64,000 nt of DNA from Nitrospirota bacterium. GTDB taxonomy: Bacteria > Nitrospirota > Nitrospiria > Nitrospirales > Nitrospiraceae. Location: assembly GCA_030645475.1 (NCBI GenBank), contig JAUSMA010000060.1, forward strand, positions 1 through 64,000, in the 5' to 3' direction. Of the stretch, positions 1-8,674 are shown in pieces. Position numbers and translations under genes: made by a program. Position 1 is the first letter of the stretch. Each line of letters starts with the position of its first letter. Below the pieces are notes generated by a model that had not been told where the DNA came from, searched no databases, and was given only the letters and a program-made list of their open reading frames with translations.

Positions 1-183
1 GATGTGATCAATAACAAACCGTTCTAATACTGTTGCGGAATAGTCGTGATGAACGGAGGCGAGACGGATTCATCATTGTGCATGAGGTAGAGATCCGAAA
101 CGTTTCCTGGCCACGCACGATCTCGCCTTGACGTGCCGTCCAGCTTGCTGACGGATGTGCGGCTCGGGTCAGACAGTCTGTGC

Positions 184-218
184 GAGAGGGATACGGGTTT
201 GAAAACCCTATCCCTCTC
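184..218 (-). terminator. Stem-loop downstream of the VgrG-like gene
   Basis: Two arms of about 15 bases (GAGAGGGATACGGGTT and AACCCTATCCCTCTC) pair with one small mismatch around a short loop, 27 bases beyond the stop of the minus-strand VgrG-like gene. This position fits a transcript end. No clear U-run follows on the minus strand, so it may instead be a stabilising 3' hairpin. The rest of bases 1-244 shows no convincing gene; the one open frame there is compositionally poor and has no recognisable features. Confidence 0.4.
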
Positions 219-244
219 GATGAACAGGCGATCGGCATGCAGGC

Positions 245-2149
245 CTAGTTCTGAGTGATCTTCGACCCTTTGATCACCATATTCCCACTGGATTTGATCG
301 CGACGTTGTTTCCTGCAATCTCGATGTTCCCGTCACGGCGGATGTCCAGAAGGCCCTGTCCCACCTGGATCGTTCCCGAGTCTGCGGCGACGAATTTGAG
401 CATGGCACCGGATTGAGTCGTCAGCGATTTGCCTGTGAGGATCACGGCATGTTCTCCGACCGTAAACTGCGCATTCCGTTGACTGGTGAGCGAAAAGTTC
501 TGTCCGGCCTTGAGCAGCATGTCCTTGCCGGCTTCCACCACCATGTTTCGTCCGACTTGTTGGACCAGGTCTGCGCCTGCCTGCAACTGAAGCGACGTGC
601 TTGCCGACAATATGACCGAAGATCCCGCCATCGTCAGACCGCTCGTGCCGAGGGTTAGCATTTGTCCTCCCGATTCTAGAACGAGCCGTTCGTATCCTGG
701 CGTCGAGTCAAAGATGATTTCTGATTTCTGGCCGCTCGACGATTGTGTACGCAACAGGGAGAGATGTTTTTTGGCGGGAAGTTGAACGGGCGGCATGTCC
801 CTTCCGTTATACAGGCTGCCGATGACCATAGGACGGTTCGGATCGCCATGCTCGAAGGCGATGACGACTTCATCCCCGACATCCGGCAACCACAGAGCCG
901 CACTTCCGGCACCCGCCGCGATCTGCGCGACTCGCACAAATCCGCTGTCTCCTGGATCGGTCTGCATAGAATGCGACGGGTGTCTCCAGGGGAATCGAAT
1001 CCGAACGCGTCCAAACTGATCGACATGTTTGGTTTCACCCTGCGGTCCAACCACGATGCCTGACACTATTCCATTGACGACTGGCTGTGGAGTGATTGGA
1101 AGGGGACGAAATGCAATTTGCACAGGCAGACAGCGAAAGACATTGCGATAGTCTTTGGCCGTTCGCTGATGCTCCACAGCCGTAACGACATACTCTTGGT
1201 TGAAATCTGCGCGTGGATGCCCGGTCATGAGTATGCGTTGCCCGGCTTGTAATTGCGGATAGGTCGACTCGCCCCGGCATTGTTGCGCTTCGGCGATACG
1301 GGCGGCCAATCGGATATTCGCCTGAACCTGGGCATCGGCCTTCGTCTCCACACCGGCAGGAAATATCCGCTCTGTCAAATCTCCGAAGATCGTCGACTGG
1401 GCGCCGGCAGTCAGGTCAGCAGCCGGTAGTTTCCAGTTGTAGTCGCCGGCTTGTACCTGCCCGCTATGCAGGGATTGTCCCCGGCTAAAAGAGGATACGG
1501 AGGGGATGGATGCCGTGGCAAAGATCAGTTTCCCCGAAGGCAAGAAGGGTAATCCTGCATTGGCATCGCTGAAGACCACCTTGTCGCCATTCGGAGATGT
1601 TTCGAAGTGATAATGGATACCGGCTTCTTCCAGCAGTCTTGAGATGAACGCGAAATCGCTCTCTTGATACTGCACCGTCAGTTCTCGGGACGGGGAGGCA
1701 GCGGCCACGCGATATTCCGCGTTCGTGAGGCCCGCTTCATTCAGTAGCGTCTTGACGACGTCAAGCACCGTCATCCCATAGAATGTCCGGCTCGTACTGC
1801 GGTACTTCAGGCGATTCAGACTTGGGACCAACCGTAACCGATACTGCCCTTGCGCAGTGGGAGACTCCAGCTGTTCGATACTTTCGACCATGCCGCTGAC
1901 AATTCGCCCTGGAGCCACAGCCGTTGTGAACGACTGGCCGACCACCAGCGAAAAGTTGATCGCCTTGTCGTTGGCCGCGATCGTTAGGTTGAAGGCAAAC
2001 GGTTCCGACACCGCCTCCTTTCCTGAGAATTGAACGACCGTTCCCTGCGCAAGGGAATCCAGCGCAGGGTTGCCTGCCGCACGTACGGTGGTAGGAATAC
2101 TTGCGCAGAGCGCGACCACCAGCATAAAACAACAGATGACTCGTCGCAT
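245..2149 (-). CDS. VgrG-like spike protein with Sec signal peptide
   Basis: This 634-residue protein has the VgrG architecture. Residues about 30-330 resemble the gp27-like base, including LTVQYQESDFAFISRLLEEAG and HYHFE. A gp5-like OB region follows at about 360-450, with DQFGRVRIRFPW and WLPDVGDEVVIAFEHGDPNRP. The C-terminal part is a repetitive beta-helix-like spike (about 470-634, ending KGSKITQN). The unusual part is residues 1-24: MRR, a hydrophobic stretch and VRA-AG, a normal Sec signal peptide. Classical VgrG is loaded in the cytosol and has none. The start is set by a GAGGAGA ribosome site just upstream. No PAAR, effector extension or T6SS core gene is nearby. An Hcp-like gene with its own signal peptide lies 1.4 kb upstream in the same direction. 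The family call is firm; export by Sec is inferred from the N-terminus. Confidence 0.9.
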   Translation of the reverse strand: MRRVICCFMLVVALCASIPTTVRAAGNPALDSLAQGTVVQFSGKEAVSEPFAFNLTIAANDKAINFSLVVGQSFTTAVAPGRIVSGMVESIEQLESPTAQGQYRLRLVPSLNRLKYRSTSRTFYGMTVLDVVKTLLNEAGLTNAEYRVAAASPSRELTVQYQESDFAFISRLLEEAGIHYHFETSPNGDKVVFSDANAGLPFLPSGKLIFATASIPSVSSFSRGQSLHSGQVQAGDYNWKLPAADLTAGAQSTIFGDLTERIFPAGVETKADAQVQANIRLAARIAEAQQCRGESTYPQLQAGQRILMTGHPRADFNQEYVVTAVEHQRTAKDYRNVFRCLPVQIAFRPLPITPQPVVNGIVSGIVVGPQGETKHVDQFGRVRIRFPWRHPSHSMQTDPGDSGFVRVAQIAAGAGSAALWLPDVGDEVVIAFEHGDPNRPMVIGSLYNGRDMPPVQLPAKKHLSLLRTQSSSGQKSEIIFDSTPGYERLVLESGGQMLTLGTSGLTMAGSSVILSASTSLQLQAGADLVQQVGRNMVVEAGKDMLLKAGQNFSLTSQRNAQFTVGEHAVILTGKSLTTQSGAMLKFVAADSGTIQVGQGLLDIRRDGNIEIAGNNVAIKSSGNMVIKGSKITQN

Positions 2150-2307
2150 GGTGTTCTCCTCAGGACAGAGGGTATATCGATTGGTTCACTCTCGGCTGCA
2201 TGAGACTATCGGTTGGAGGGAATTCAACCGTCTCTCATCTTGAAATAATTGCGCACGCTTGACTCGCTGCTCGTCGACAGATCGCCCCGGCATGGAGACA
2301 ATGACAA

Positions 2308-2337
2308 GGCGAGGGAAAGACCGGCGCTTCCCTCGCC
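2308..2337 (-). terminator. Perfect 10-bp hairpin in the gap before the VgrG-like gene
   Basis: GGCGAGGGAA and TTCCCTCGCC form a perfect 10-bp stem around a 10-base loop. It lies 141 bases beyond the stop of the small exported protein gene at 2478-2759, so it may end that transcript. The following minus-strand bases are only mildly T-rich. The rest of the 328-base gap (2150-2477) holds no supportable gene and presumably contains the promoter of the VgrG-like gene; I could not pick out a promoter with confidence. Confidence 0.45.
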
Positions 2338-2477
2338 TCTGACACCATCGGACTTGGGGCTGCTTGAGCGGAACAGTCCGGTGTCTCTACACGCAGCTCA
2401 ACACAAACGACCGACAGCCGCCCAGCCTGGACTCTTCAACCCGTCTTCCACCTGATTCACGGCGTTCGATGCCGTAA

Positions 2478-2759
2478 CTATCGCGGAGGGTCAACCGGCT
2501 TGACACCCGGCATCATGCGATCCTTCTGTTGCATCGACGGCAGCTTGTGCTGCGTCGCGTCGAGCTTTTGCTGGATGGCGTTCTCCTTCATCTGAATCGC
2601 ATCTTTCTTGATGCCTTCGTGGCCGACTTTAAATTGATTCGATCCGATCGGCGCCTCCGGGCTAGCCGCCAGCACGGACTGAATCTCCACACCGACAGAG
2701 AGACCTAACGTCGCGAGCGCCGCAGCCAACGCCAGAGCCTGCCTCTTGTGCTGTGTCAT
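2478..2759 (-). CDS. Small exported protein of unknown function
   Basis: This 93-residue protein has an N-terminal hydrophobic segment (ALALAAALATLGLSVGV after a short basic start) that looks like a signal peptide or anchor. The mature part is short, charged and Gln/Lys-rich, with a near-repeat of QMKENAIQQKLDATQHKL and QQKDRMMPG that is probably helical. A strong AAGGAGG ribosome site precedes the ATG. It sits 22 bases behind the YkgJ-like gene and ahead of the VgrG-like gene, so it is probably co-transcribed with the former. I do not recognise a family. Confidence 0.7.
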   Translation of the reverse strand: MTQHKRQALALAAALATLGLSVGVEIQSVLAASPEAPIGSNQFKVGHEGIKKDAIQMKENAIQQKLDATQHKLPSMQQKDRMMPGVKPVDPPR

Positions 2760-2781
2760 GCTTTTTCCTCCTTCTTAACGG

Positions 2782-3483
2782 TTAGATTGATCGCACCCAC
2801 TCCTCAATGGCCTGGATATGCAAGGCCATTTTGCCTGACACCTCGGTTGGAATCGGAAGATTCTGACGGACACAATATCTCGTCACCACCAGATCCATGT
2901 CGGTCCATTCCGGCATCACCTCGTCCTGCCCTTGCACCAGTTGTTCAACAGCACCCCGGACTTCGTCTTTGAGTTCCTCATTGCCGCGCATGGCGCCCAC
3001 TAACGCGGCAGTCATGCGGGCCACCACATCCACGTATTGATCAACCGTTTCGATAAATGGTCCGGCGCCTTGGCGTGCCAGGAACTCCTCAACCGTGCTT
3101 CCAGTGCCGTAGGACCCTTCCGTTTCCGGATGCGGCGCCACTTCTCGAAAGGACTCTTCTCCCTCGGCCGTGACCTTGCGTCCCAGGGGATAGAGCCTGC
3201 AGACCAACGGACGATCCTGATGCACGCCGCAGCCTTCCGGAGTCAAAAAGACGCAGGCTCCTTCTTCCTCGCGCTGGAGGACTGTTCCATTCCGCTCCGT
3301 ATAGCGGGCGAGAAACTCCGTCGTGGTGATGCGGCGATTCTCCGCCAGCCTGGCAACTTCATACGGATTGAGCTGAATGATCTTGTCGTGGCAGCACCGC
3401 CTACAGGCGTGACAGGTGTATGAGAACGCGCTGTCGCGTGTATAACGCGTCTCCTGCGGCCGGACTATCGGAAGATTTCTCAT
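2782..3483 (-). CDS. YkgJ-type Cys-cluster (zinc/iron chelating) protein
   Basis: This 233-residue cytosolic protein begins at an ATG behind a GAGGAGG ribosome site; an upstream in-frame ATG at 3510 is less well placed. Near the N-terminus it has CHACRRCCHDKIIQLNPYEVARL, followed by EGCGVHQDRPLVCRLYPLG. This spaced Cys set defines the YkgJ/CxxCxxCC family, thought to bind Zn2+ or an Fe-S cluster. No enzymatic role is firmly established for the family. The C-terminal 90 residues are helical and unassigned. It lies between the Hcp-like gene and the small exported protein, and is the only clearly cytosolic member of this stretch. It may be involved in metal-dependent maturation, but that is a guess from position. 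Confidence 0.8.
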   Translation of the reverse strand: MRNLPIVRPQETRYTRDSAFSYTCHACRRCCHDKIIQLNPYEVARLAENRRITTTEFLARYTERNGTVLQREEEGACVFLTPEGCGVHQDRPLVCRLYPLGRKVTAEGEESFREVAPHPETEGSYGTGSTVEEFLARQGAGPFIETVDQYVDVVARMTAALVGAMRGNEELKDEVRGAVEQLVQGQDEVMPEWTDMDLVVTRYCVRQNLPIPTEVSGKMALHIQAIEEWVRSI

Positions 3484-3564
3484 CGCCTCCTCACACCCAA
3501 TACTCCTCATGTTGGAGCGGATGGGACCTGCCGCTCAGCAGCCTTGTCGACAAGAGCTCACCCG

Positions 3565-4122
3565 TTACGGTGCCAACATGCTATCCATCGCCGCGGTCTT
3601 CGATCTGTGATTGATGAGTTCAATTTGTTGAAAGACAAACTCCACCGTCTCTGTCGGAGGAAGTGACGTGGCTGCTGCTCCCAGCGATTCGGAATTGTGC
3701 GCAATGGATGACACGAAGGCGTTCGTCAGCTTGATGGTATGGTCAAGCACCATCACGCCGTTTGGGTCAACTGAGAAGAAATCGATCACCACTGCCGTTA
3801 ACACCTCATTCTTTGTAATGGCGTTGAACAGTTGCGTCGAGGCGGCTCCCCACGCCTTTTTGATCCTGATCGGTTTGTGCACACGCTTACCAGTAGCCTG
3901 ACCGCTTGCAGCATCACGAGGACTCACCACCGAATAGTCAAATGTGAGCCCGGCGATCTTACCTTCGAATCCCTTCCGAACGACCTCACCATTGAACGGG
4001 CCTTGTGCGGACCCAGTGATAGACACATAGAATTCAGGTGCGGCCTGCGCAACGCTTGTCGCCAATAGCACGAACATGAATCCTGCGAGTGCGAGCCTGG
4101 CTATCTTCGTCAACATCATCAT
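3565..4122 (-). CDS. Hcp-like tube protein with Sec signal peptide
   Basis: This 185-residue protein has a signal peptide (residues about 1-27, AGFMFVLLATSVAQA before APEF) followed by an Hcp-type beta-barrel sequence. Family landmarks are FYVSITGSAQGPFNGEV, EGKIAGLTFDYSV, ATGKRVHKPIRIKKAWGAAS followed by TQLFNAITKNEVL, the HTIKLTNAFVSSI strand, and a closing ETVEFVFQQIEL. The match follows the Hcp1 pattern, where hexameric rings stack into the T6SS inner tube. Normal Hcp is cytosolic and has no signal peptide. GGGAGGTAA precedes three consecutive ATG codons, so the exact start is uncertain by up to two residues. The gap to the TIG gene upstream is 176 bases. Family membership is strong; export and tube formation outside the cytosol are inferred. 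Confidence 0.87.
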   Translation of the reverse strand: MMMLTKIARLALAGFMFVLLATSVAQAAPEFYVSITGSAQGPFNGEVVRKGFEGKIAGLTFDYSVVSPRDAASGQATGKRVHKPIRIKKAWGAASTQLFNAITKNEVLTAVVIDFFSVDPNGVMVLDHTIKLTNAFVSSIAHNSESLGAAATSLPPTETVEFVFQQIELINHRSKTAAMDSMLAP

Positions 4123-4298
4123 TTACCTCCCTGGTTAGTACTATGTACTGAATAGCGTCGTTGAGTTCGGCTTCCGAATCGCCAACAGGCTCAACCTGTT
4201 GGCGCAAAGGAGTGGGCCATCCCCTCTGCACATGCGTAGAGCTGTACATTGAGGCCAATGGAATCAGGCTGCCTGCCGGTTCATTGTTGACATGTGCG

Positions 4299-6029
4299 CT
4301 ATGGTACGACCACGCCATCGGCTACACCCTTGGGCCCTTGAATGAGCATGGAGATCGAGTAGTCCAGCGTGGGAGAGCTTCCCCCGGAGAACATGTTGGA
4401 TGCCCAGCAATCCACCCAAAATCTCACATTCATGTGTGGCCGATCGGTACCGACATGGCTCTCCTCAAGGTACACGCCGCCATCTGTAAACTGGGGAAAG
4501 GATAAATAGACAAGGGGCGTCTGGCTCACGGTCCAGCCGTTTTTCAGCCGGGCGTTCAGAAAGATATGATCGTTTCCTACCGGACCCCAAAACATGAATG
4601 CATGCATACGGCGAACATAATACCCGTTTTGATTGAACACGGTCACACCATTGAATTGCTGGAGTTGCGATTCCGTCATCAGTTTGATCTCTCGGAGCTC
4701 CATCGCAGGATTGAAGCGGAAGGGGACGATATTACTGTTGACGCTACTCGCAGCCGACTTGACGTAGACTGTCCCATTGAAAGCGAGTACACCGGCTGCG
4801 TCCGGCACAGAGGTAAAGATCTGACCGTCGCTCCAGATCGCAGCGGCAGGTGCCACCAGGTCTTTTCCTGGCGCAATCACGAAATGGACCTCACCTCCAG
4901 CTCCAAACCCGCTCCCAGTGATCATGACCGGATCGCCAGGCTGCCCTTGCGTCACGTTCACCGACGCGATCACCGGATTCGGCGCCACGGGGGGTGACAG
5001 GAGAGCGCCTTTTAGCATTCTCTGGGGCATCTGCAGCGCGCGCGTGCCGATTTCGCCTTCCGTGGACGTGCCGGGCTCCGCGGACGTTCCCTCGCTTCCT
5101 TCAACGCCGCGCGAGCGGATCTGCCCACCCATGCGGCCCTGTAGTTGATCGAACTGAGGGCGAATCTGTGCGTGAAGTGCCGCGTGCCGATCCATCTGCC
5201 GGCGGTCGAACTGCGCCTTGTGCTGTTGGAAGGCTGCCTCCATTTTGGTGGCCGTTTGTGCGGCTGCTTGCTGCTGCTCTTGTTCTGTCGGTTCTTTCCG
5301 TGGCTTTGCCCTCGATCGGATGACCTGGTCCAGAGCTGCCTGATTCACCGGTGGATATTGAATGTTGATCATGCCATCGGCCCGGCCGCCCAGCTGCGGC
5401 GGCGCCGGCTGGGCGAGTCGGATCTGGACCCTCCAGAGCGGGCCACTCTGTACGTCCTGCGGCGTAACCATGTAGCTCAGGCGAATCGGTCCGGTACCCT
5501 GCTGGCTCATCGGCTGTGAAGCCAACCCCTGCAACGTCACAATCACCGGCGCGCCCTGGCTTTGGACCTCGACGACCACCGGCCCCGGCTGTGTGACCGC
5601 AAAGCCGAATGAGTCGACTTCCGGTCCCTTCACATCAAACTTCTGCGGATACGTTGGTAATTGCGCATTCGGCTGGCCCGGCGCGCCAGATTGTCCAGGA
5701 TTGCCAGGCAGTATTGGCCGCTGCAACTGCTGCATCCCGCGGCTCCCGATGTCATCGGCTTCGTCTGTCGCCATTCCCTGGGCGAGCGATCGTTTCTTGT
5801 CAGGCGGAAGAGATCCGCGGCTCTCGATCTCGCCAGACTGTTCCTCCACCGCCATCGCCCGTACCCTCGGACGAACCTCCGACTTGACTCCTCCCACTGC
5901 CTCCGATTCCTGGGACGGAATAGCCGAGTCGGCCTCCGCAGCGAACGTGACGGGATGTGACCAGGCGAATAGCGCGACGAATAGGCCCACCATACCAATG
6001 ATCGAAAGGCGTTGTGATTGTCGGGTCAT
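4299..6029 (-). CDS. Exported IPT/TIG-domain protein (copy 1)
   Basis: This 576-residue protein starts at an ATG behind AGGAG; the longer frame upstream runs back into the neighbour and is rejected. Residues 1-30 are a signal peptide (LFVALFAWSHPVTFAAE). The mature region has an Arg/Glu-rich segment with repeated ESRG and GSRG, a beta-rich domain (FGFAVTQPGPVVVEVQSQGA), a Gln-rich coiled region (EQEQQQAAAQ to MDRHAALHAQ), then an IPT/TIG Ig-like domain (VTQGQPGDPVMITGSGFGAG). A C-terminal domain of about 150 residues ends VADGVVVP. It is a tandem paralogue of the next gene, sharing order, linker and C-terminus. IPT/TIG folds usually bind proteins or polysaccharides at the surface. No catalytic residues are evident. 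Its place between Hcp- and caspase-encoding genes suggests a structural or docking role. Confidence 0.85.
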   Translation of the reverse strand: MTRQSQRLSIIGMVGLFVALFAWSHPVTFAAEADSAIPSQESEAVGGVKSEVRPRVRAMAVEEQSGEIESRGSLPPDKKRSLAQGMATDEADDIGSRGMQQLQRPILPGNPGQSGAPGQPNAQLPTYPQKFDVKGPEVDSFGFAVTQPGPVVVEVQSQGAPVIVTLQGLASQPMSQQGTGPIRLSYMVTPQDVQSGPLWRVQIRLAQPAPPQLGGRADGMINIQYPPVNQAALDQVIRSRAKPRKEPTEQEQQQAAAQTATKMEAAFQQHKAQFDRRQMDRHAALHAQIRPQFDQLQGRMGGQIRSRGVEGSEGTSAEPGTSTEGEIGTRALQMPQRMLKGALLSPPVAPNPVIASVNVTQGQPGDPVMITGSGFGAGGEVHFVIAPGKDLVAPAAAIWSDGQIFTSVPDAAGVLAFNGTVYVKSAASSVNSNIVPFRFNPAMELREIKLMTESQLQQFNGVTVFNQNGYYVRRMHAFMFWGPVGNDHIFLNARLKNGWTVSQTPLVYLSFPQFTDGGVYLEESHVGTDRPHMNVRFWVDCWASNMFSGGSSPTLDYSISMLIQGPKGVADGVVVP

Positions 6030-6070
6030 AAGAGACTCCTTGAGCAGATTGTTAATATTTCTCATATGTC

Positions 6071-7714
6071 CTACGGCACCACCACGCCGTCCGGCACACC
6101 TTTTGGACCAATGATTCGTACGACGTACGTGTAGAACGTGTACTTGTAGCCTCCGAAGGCGGCCGGAAGCCACCAGTGCACCTTGAGGTAAGGCGAATCG
6201 GTTCCGCGCCGGCTATCGATCGCGTATGCATTCCCGTCGCACTGGCCGTTGCCCCATGCCACCGCACAGGTCACCCCCACATCATCGACCAACCAGGCAT
6301 TCTTCAGACGGGTTGTAATGAACAACTCGTCATCGTCTTTAAATCCCCAGAAGGGGTTGCCGTTTCCATGAGCGATGGTCGTCGGGCGATAGGGTGAATC
6401 CTCATTGACCGGGAACTTCAGTCGCCGATCCGTGGTCCATCGCACCTCACGCAATTCCAGAGTGGGATTGAATCGCCACGGCACGAGATTCGTTTTTGCC
6501 TGATCCGATCCCCGCACTACGTACACAATCCCGCTGTAGGTGAGTACACCGGCAATGTCCGGCACCGTGACGAAAATTTGTGTATCCGTCCAAACCTGGA
6601 CCGGCGCGACGAGATCCTTGCCGGGATTTACGACGAAGTGCACCTCGCCGCCACCATTCGAAAAACCCGAGCCATTGATCAGAACCGGATCGCCCGGCTG
6701 TCCTTGCGTCACGCTGAGCGAGGCAATTGAGGGGTTCGGCATGACCGACTGGGGACCGGCTGTCGAGCCCACGCCTTGAATGGGCTGCGCAGAAGAGGCC
6801 GTCGCCGGTGGGACAATCGCCCCGAGTTTTTGCCCTGTCGTGGTATCCAAGGGCTGTTTCATGATGCCGATCATCTGATCTCCACGCAATGCGCGTGTGC
6901 CGATTTCTCCTTCCGGTGACGCACCGGCTTCCGCTGAAACCGGCTCACTCTCTTCAAGTCCTCTAGGGCGGATCTGTCCACCCATCCGGATTTGCAACTG
7001 ATCGAGCTGCGGTTGGATCTGCGCGTGAAGCGCGCCACGCCGATCGAGCTGCTGCCGGTCGAATTGAGCCTTGCGCTGTTGAAACGCTTGCTCCGTTTGC
7101 GCCGCGGCTTGCGCGGAGGCCTGTTGTTGTTCTTGTGGGCTCGGCTGCTTCTGCTGCGTCGCCATCGCTTGGACAGCCTGTTGAACCACCGCTTGATTCA
7201 CGGGTGGATGTTGCACCATGACGGCGCCATTCGCACGGCCTCCGAGCTGAGGAGGCGCTGGCTGCGCGAGTCTGATCTGTACACCCCAGAAGACACTCTT
7301 CTGGATATCTTGGGGTGTCACGGTGTAAGCCAGACGAACTTGTCCCGTTCCCTGCTGGCTGATCGGCTGTGGGGCTCCTCCCTGTAACGTCACGATCACT
7401 GGCGCGCCCTGGCTTTGCACCTCCACGACTACCGGCCCTGGCTGCGTGACGGCGAACCCGAACGAATCAGATTCCGGCCCTTGTACGTCGAACTTCTGTG
7501 GCCAAGTTGGCACTTGTGCAGTCGGCTGGCCCGGCGCACTGGGTTGCGCCGGATTACCCCGCATCATCGGCCGTTGCAGCTGCGGCATCCCGCGGCTCTC
7601 GACCTCGCCGGATGTATCCTCCGCTGCGAACGTGACCGGACTTGAGCAGGCGAACAGCGCGACGAATAGGCCCACACTGCTCATGATGGAAAAGCGATGT
7701 GATTGACGGGCCAT
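6071..7714 (-). CDS. Exported IPT/TIG-domain protein (copy 2)
   Basis: This 547-residue protein is a paralogue of copy 1, which starts 41 bases after its stop. The start ATG follows AAGGAGACTCTT, nearly the same leader as copy 1 (AAGGAGTCTCTT), so the duplication included the translation signal. Domain order is the same: signal peptide (LFVALFACSSPVTFAAE), ESRG motif, FGFAVTQPGPVVVEVQSQGA, Gln-rich helix (QEQQQASAQAAAQTE), GTRA motif, IPT/TIG domain (VTQGQPGDPVLINGSGFSNG), and a C-terminal domain ending PDGVVVP. Copy 2 lacks the extra N-terminal charged segment of copy 1 and has a longer linker before the TIG domain. The function is unknown; a surface binding or scaffold role is inferred. Confidence 0.85.
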   Translation of the reverse strand: MARQSHRFSIMSSVGLFVALFACSSPVTFAAEDTSGEVESRGMPQLQRPMMRGNPAQPSAPGQPTAQVPTWPQKFDVQGPESDSFGFAVTQPGPVVVEVQSQGAPVIVTLQGGAPQPISQQGTGQVRLAYTVTPQDIQKSVFWGVQIRLAQPAPPQLGGRANGAVMVQHPPVNQAVVQQAVQAMATQQKQPSPQEQQQASAQAAAQTEQAFQQRKAQFDRQQLDRRGALHAQIQPQLDQLQIRMGGQIRPRGLEESEPVSAEAGASPEGEIGTRALRGDQMIGIMKQPLDTTTGQKLGAIVPPATASSAQPIQGVGSTAGPQSVMPNPSIASLSVTQGQPGDPVLINGSGFSNGGGEVHFVVNPGKDLVAPVQVWTDTQIFVTVPDIAGVLTYSGIVYVVRGSDQAKTNLVPWRFNPTLELREVRWTTDRRLKFPVNEDSPYRPTTIAHGNGNPFWGFKDDDELFITTRLKNAWLVDDVGVTCAVAWGNGQCDGNAYAIDSRRGTDSPYLKVHWWLPAAFGGYKYTFYTYVVRIIGPKGVPDGVVVP

Positions 7715-7768
7715 AAGAGTCTCCTTGATCTGATTGTGAATGTGTCGCAATAGTTCGCTGTATTCCTT

Positions 7769-8605
7769 CTAGGGCATGGTGTACCCGATGGTTATGAGAT
7801 CCACCATCACGCTGGGGCTTTGAGGAGAGGGAACCGGTATTTTTGCTGGAACCAATGTGAGCCTGAGAAAGCGTCCCTGTCTTGCATCAACCGGGATCGC
7901 GAGATTGTTCATCCCCATTTTGCCGTACGTGCCCAACGTAAGACAGTCGCTCTCAAGCACAATGTCAATGAATCCACGGCCGTCTCCGACATAACCCCGA
8001 AACTCGGCAAGGAGATTCTGCTTGCCGCTCCTGTCGTGAACACCAATGCTGATTTCTCTGATGATCGCGCCATGAGGTAGATGCAGCTGGGTTTCTCCGA
8101 TCAGTTGAGATGGGGGAGGGTTCGCAGATTCCTGTGCGTAGACTTGGAGAATCGGAGCATTCATTTCAACATTTTCAGGAAACTGGGGTCTGTTCAGAGA
8201 CGTTCCTGGCCTCGATGCCATTGCAAAGGTGGTTGCATCCAATGTGAATTGCACCAGCGTATCTGCGGTGCGTCGAATGGCATCACTGACATGTATGGTT
8301 GAGGGCATAATCGTGTAGTAATGCGTTGACGGAACCGGCGAGGGAACGACAGCCGCGGTAAAGACAGATTTGACGCATGATGGCGGAGCCGGCGGCACAA
8401 GCGCGGTACCAAGCTGCTTAGGAGGCAGAATCGTCAGCGGAATTTGTATGCCCTGTCGTAGCATCGGCGCAGCCCGTGAGCCGACCTCTTCCGTCGGCGT
8501 TGCGTCTTGTGGTGCTCCCTCTTCCACAGCCCAGCCCAGACCGGGGCATGCAAGCATGCACAGCACGGCCAACCTCACCCTCCATTGCCATGTGCAGCTA
8601 CTCAT
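7769..8605 (-). CDS. Exported protein of unknown fold
   Basis: This 278-residue protein has a clear signal peptide (LAVLCMLACPGLGWAVE) and then an EVGSRAAPML segment matching the motif seen in its neighbours. The rest is beta-rich with few charges. The C-terminal half (LHLPHGAIIREISIGVHD to LITIGYTMP) is homologous to the truncated frame at 15087-15473, which has LPDGAMIREVAVLAYD and IRIGYTLQ at matching places. The gene lies between the WD40-caspase and TIG copy 2, with gaps of 69 and 54 bases, so co-transcription is likely. I do not recognise a named family. The paired GxxIREI and NLAIPV blocks define a small private family in this locus. Confidence 0.75.
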   Translation of the reverse strand: MSSCTWQWRVRLAVLCMLACPGLGWAVEEGAPQDATPTEEVGSRAAPMLRQGIQIPLTILPPKQLGTALVPPAPPSCVKSVFTAAVVPSPVPSTHYYTIMPSTIHVSDAIRRTADTLVQFTLDATTFAMASRPGTSLNRPQFPENVEMNAPILQVYAQESANPPPSQLIGETQLHLPHGAIIREISIGVHDRSGKQNLLAEFRGYVGDGRGFIDIVLESDCLTLGTYGKMGMNNLAIPVDARQGRFLRLTLVPAKIPVPSPQSPSVMVDLITIGYTMP

Positions 8606-8674
8606 AACAATCCTCCACCTACTCGTGTGTCGACCGGCTCCGGAAAAGGTTCAAAGCCTTGGGCGTATTTCCAA

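Noticed and set aside
8-238. A 76-codon minus-strand frame at the left edge
   Set aside because: Composition is Ser/Arg-rich and irregular, and the frame includes the post-VgrG stem-loop. No start signal is seen.
2249-2455. A 68-codon plus-strand open frame between the VgrG-like gene and the small exported protein gene
   Set aside because: No ribosome site or recognisable feature is present, and it runs through the hairpin at 2308-2337.
245-4122. A conventional type VI secretion locus
   Set aside because: Only Hcp- and VgrG-like genes are present, both with Sec signals. No TssB, TssC, TssE, TssF, TssG, TssK, TssM or ClpV gene is in the window.
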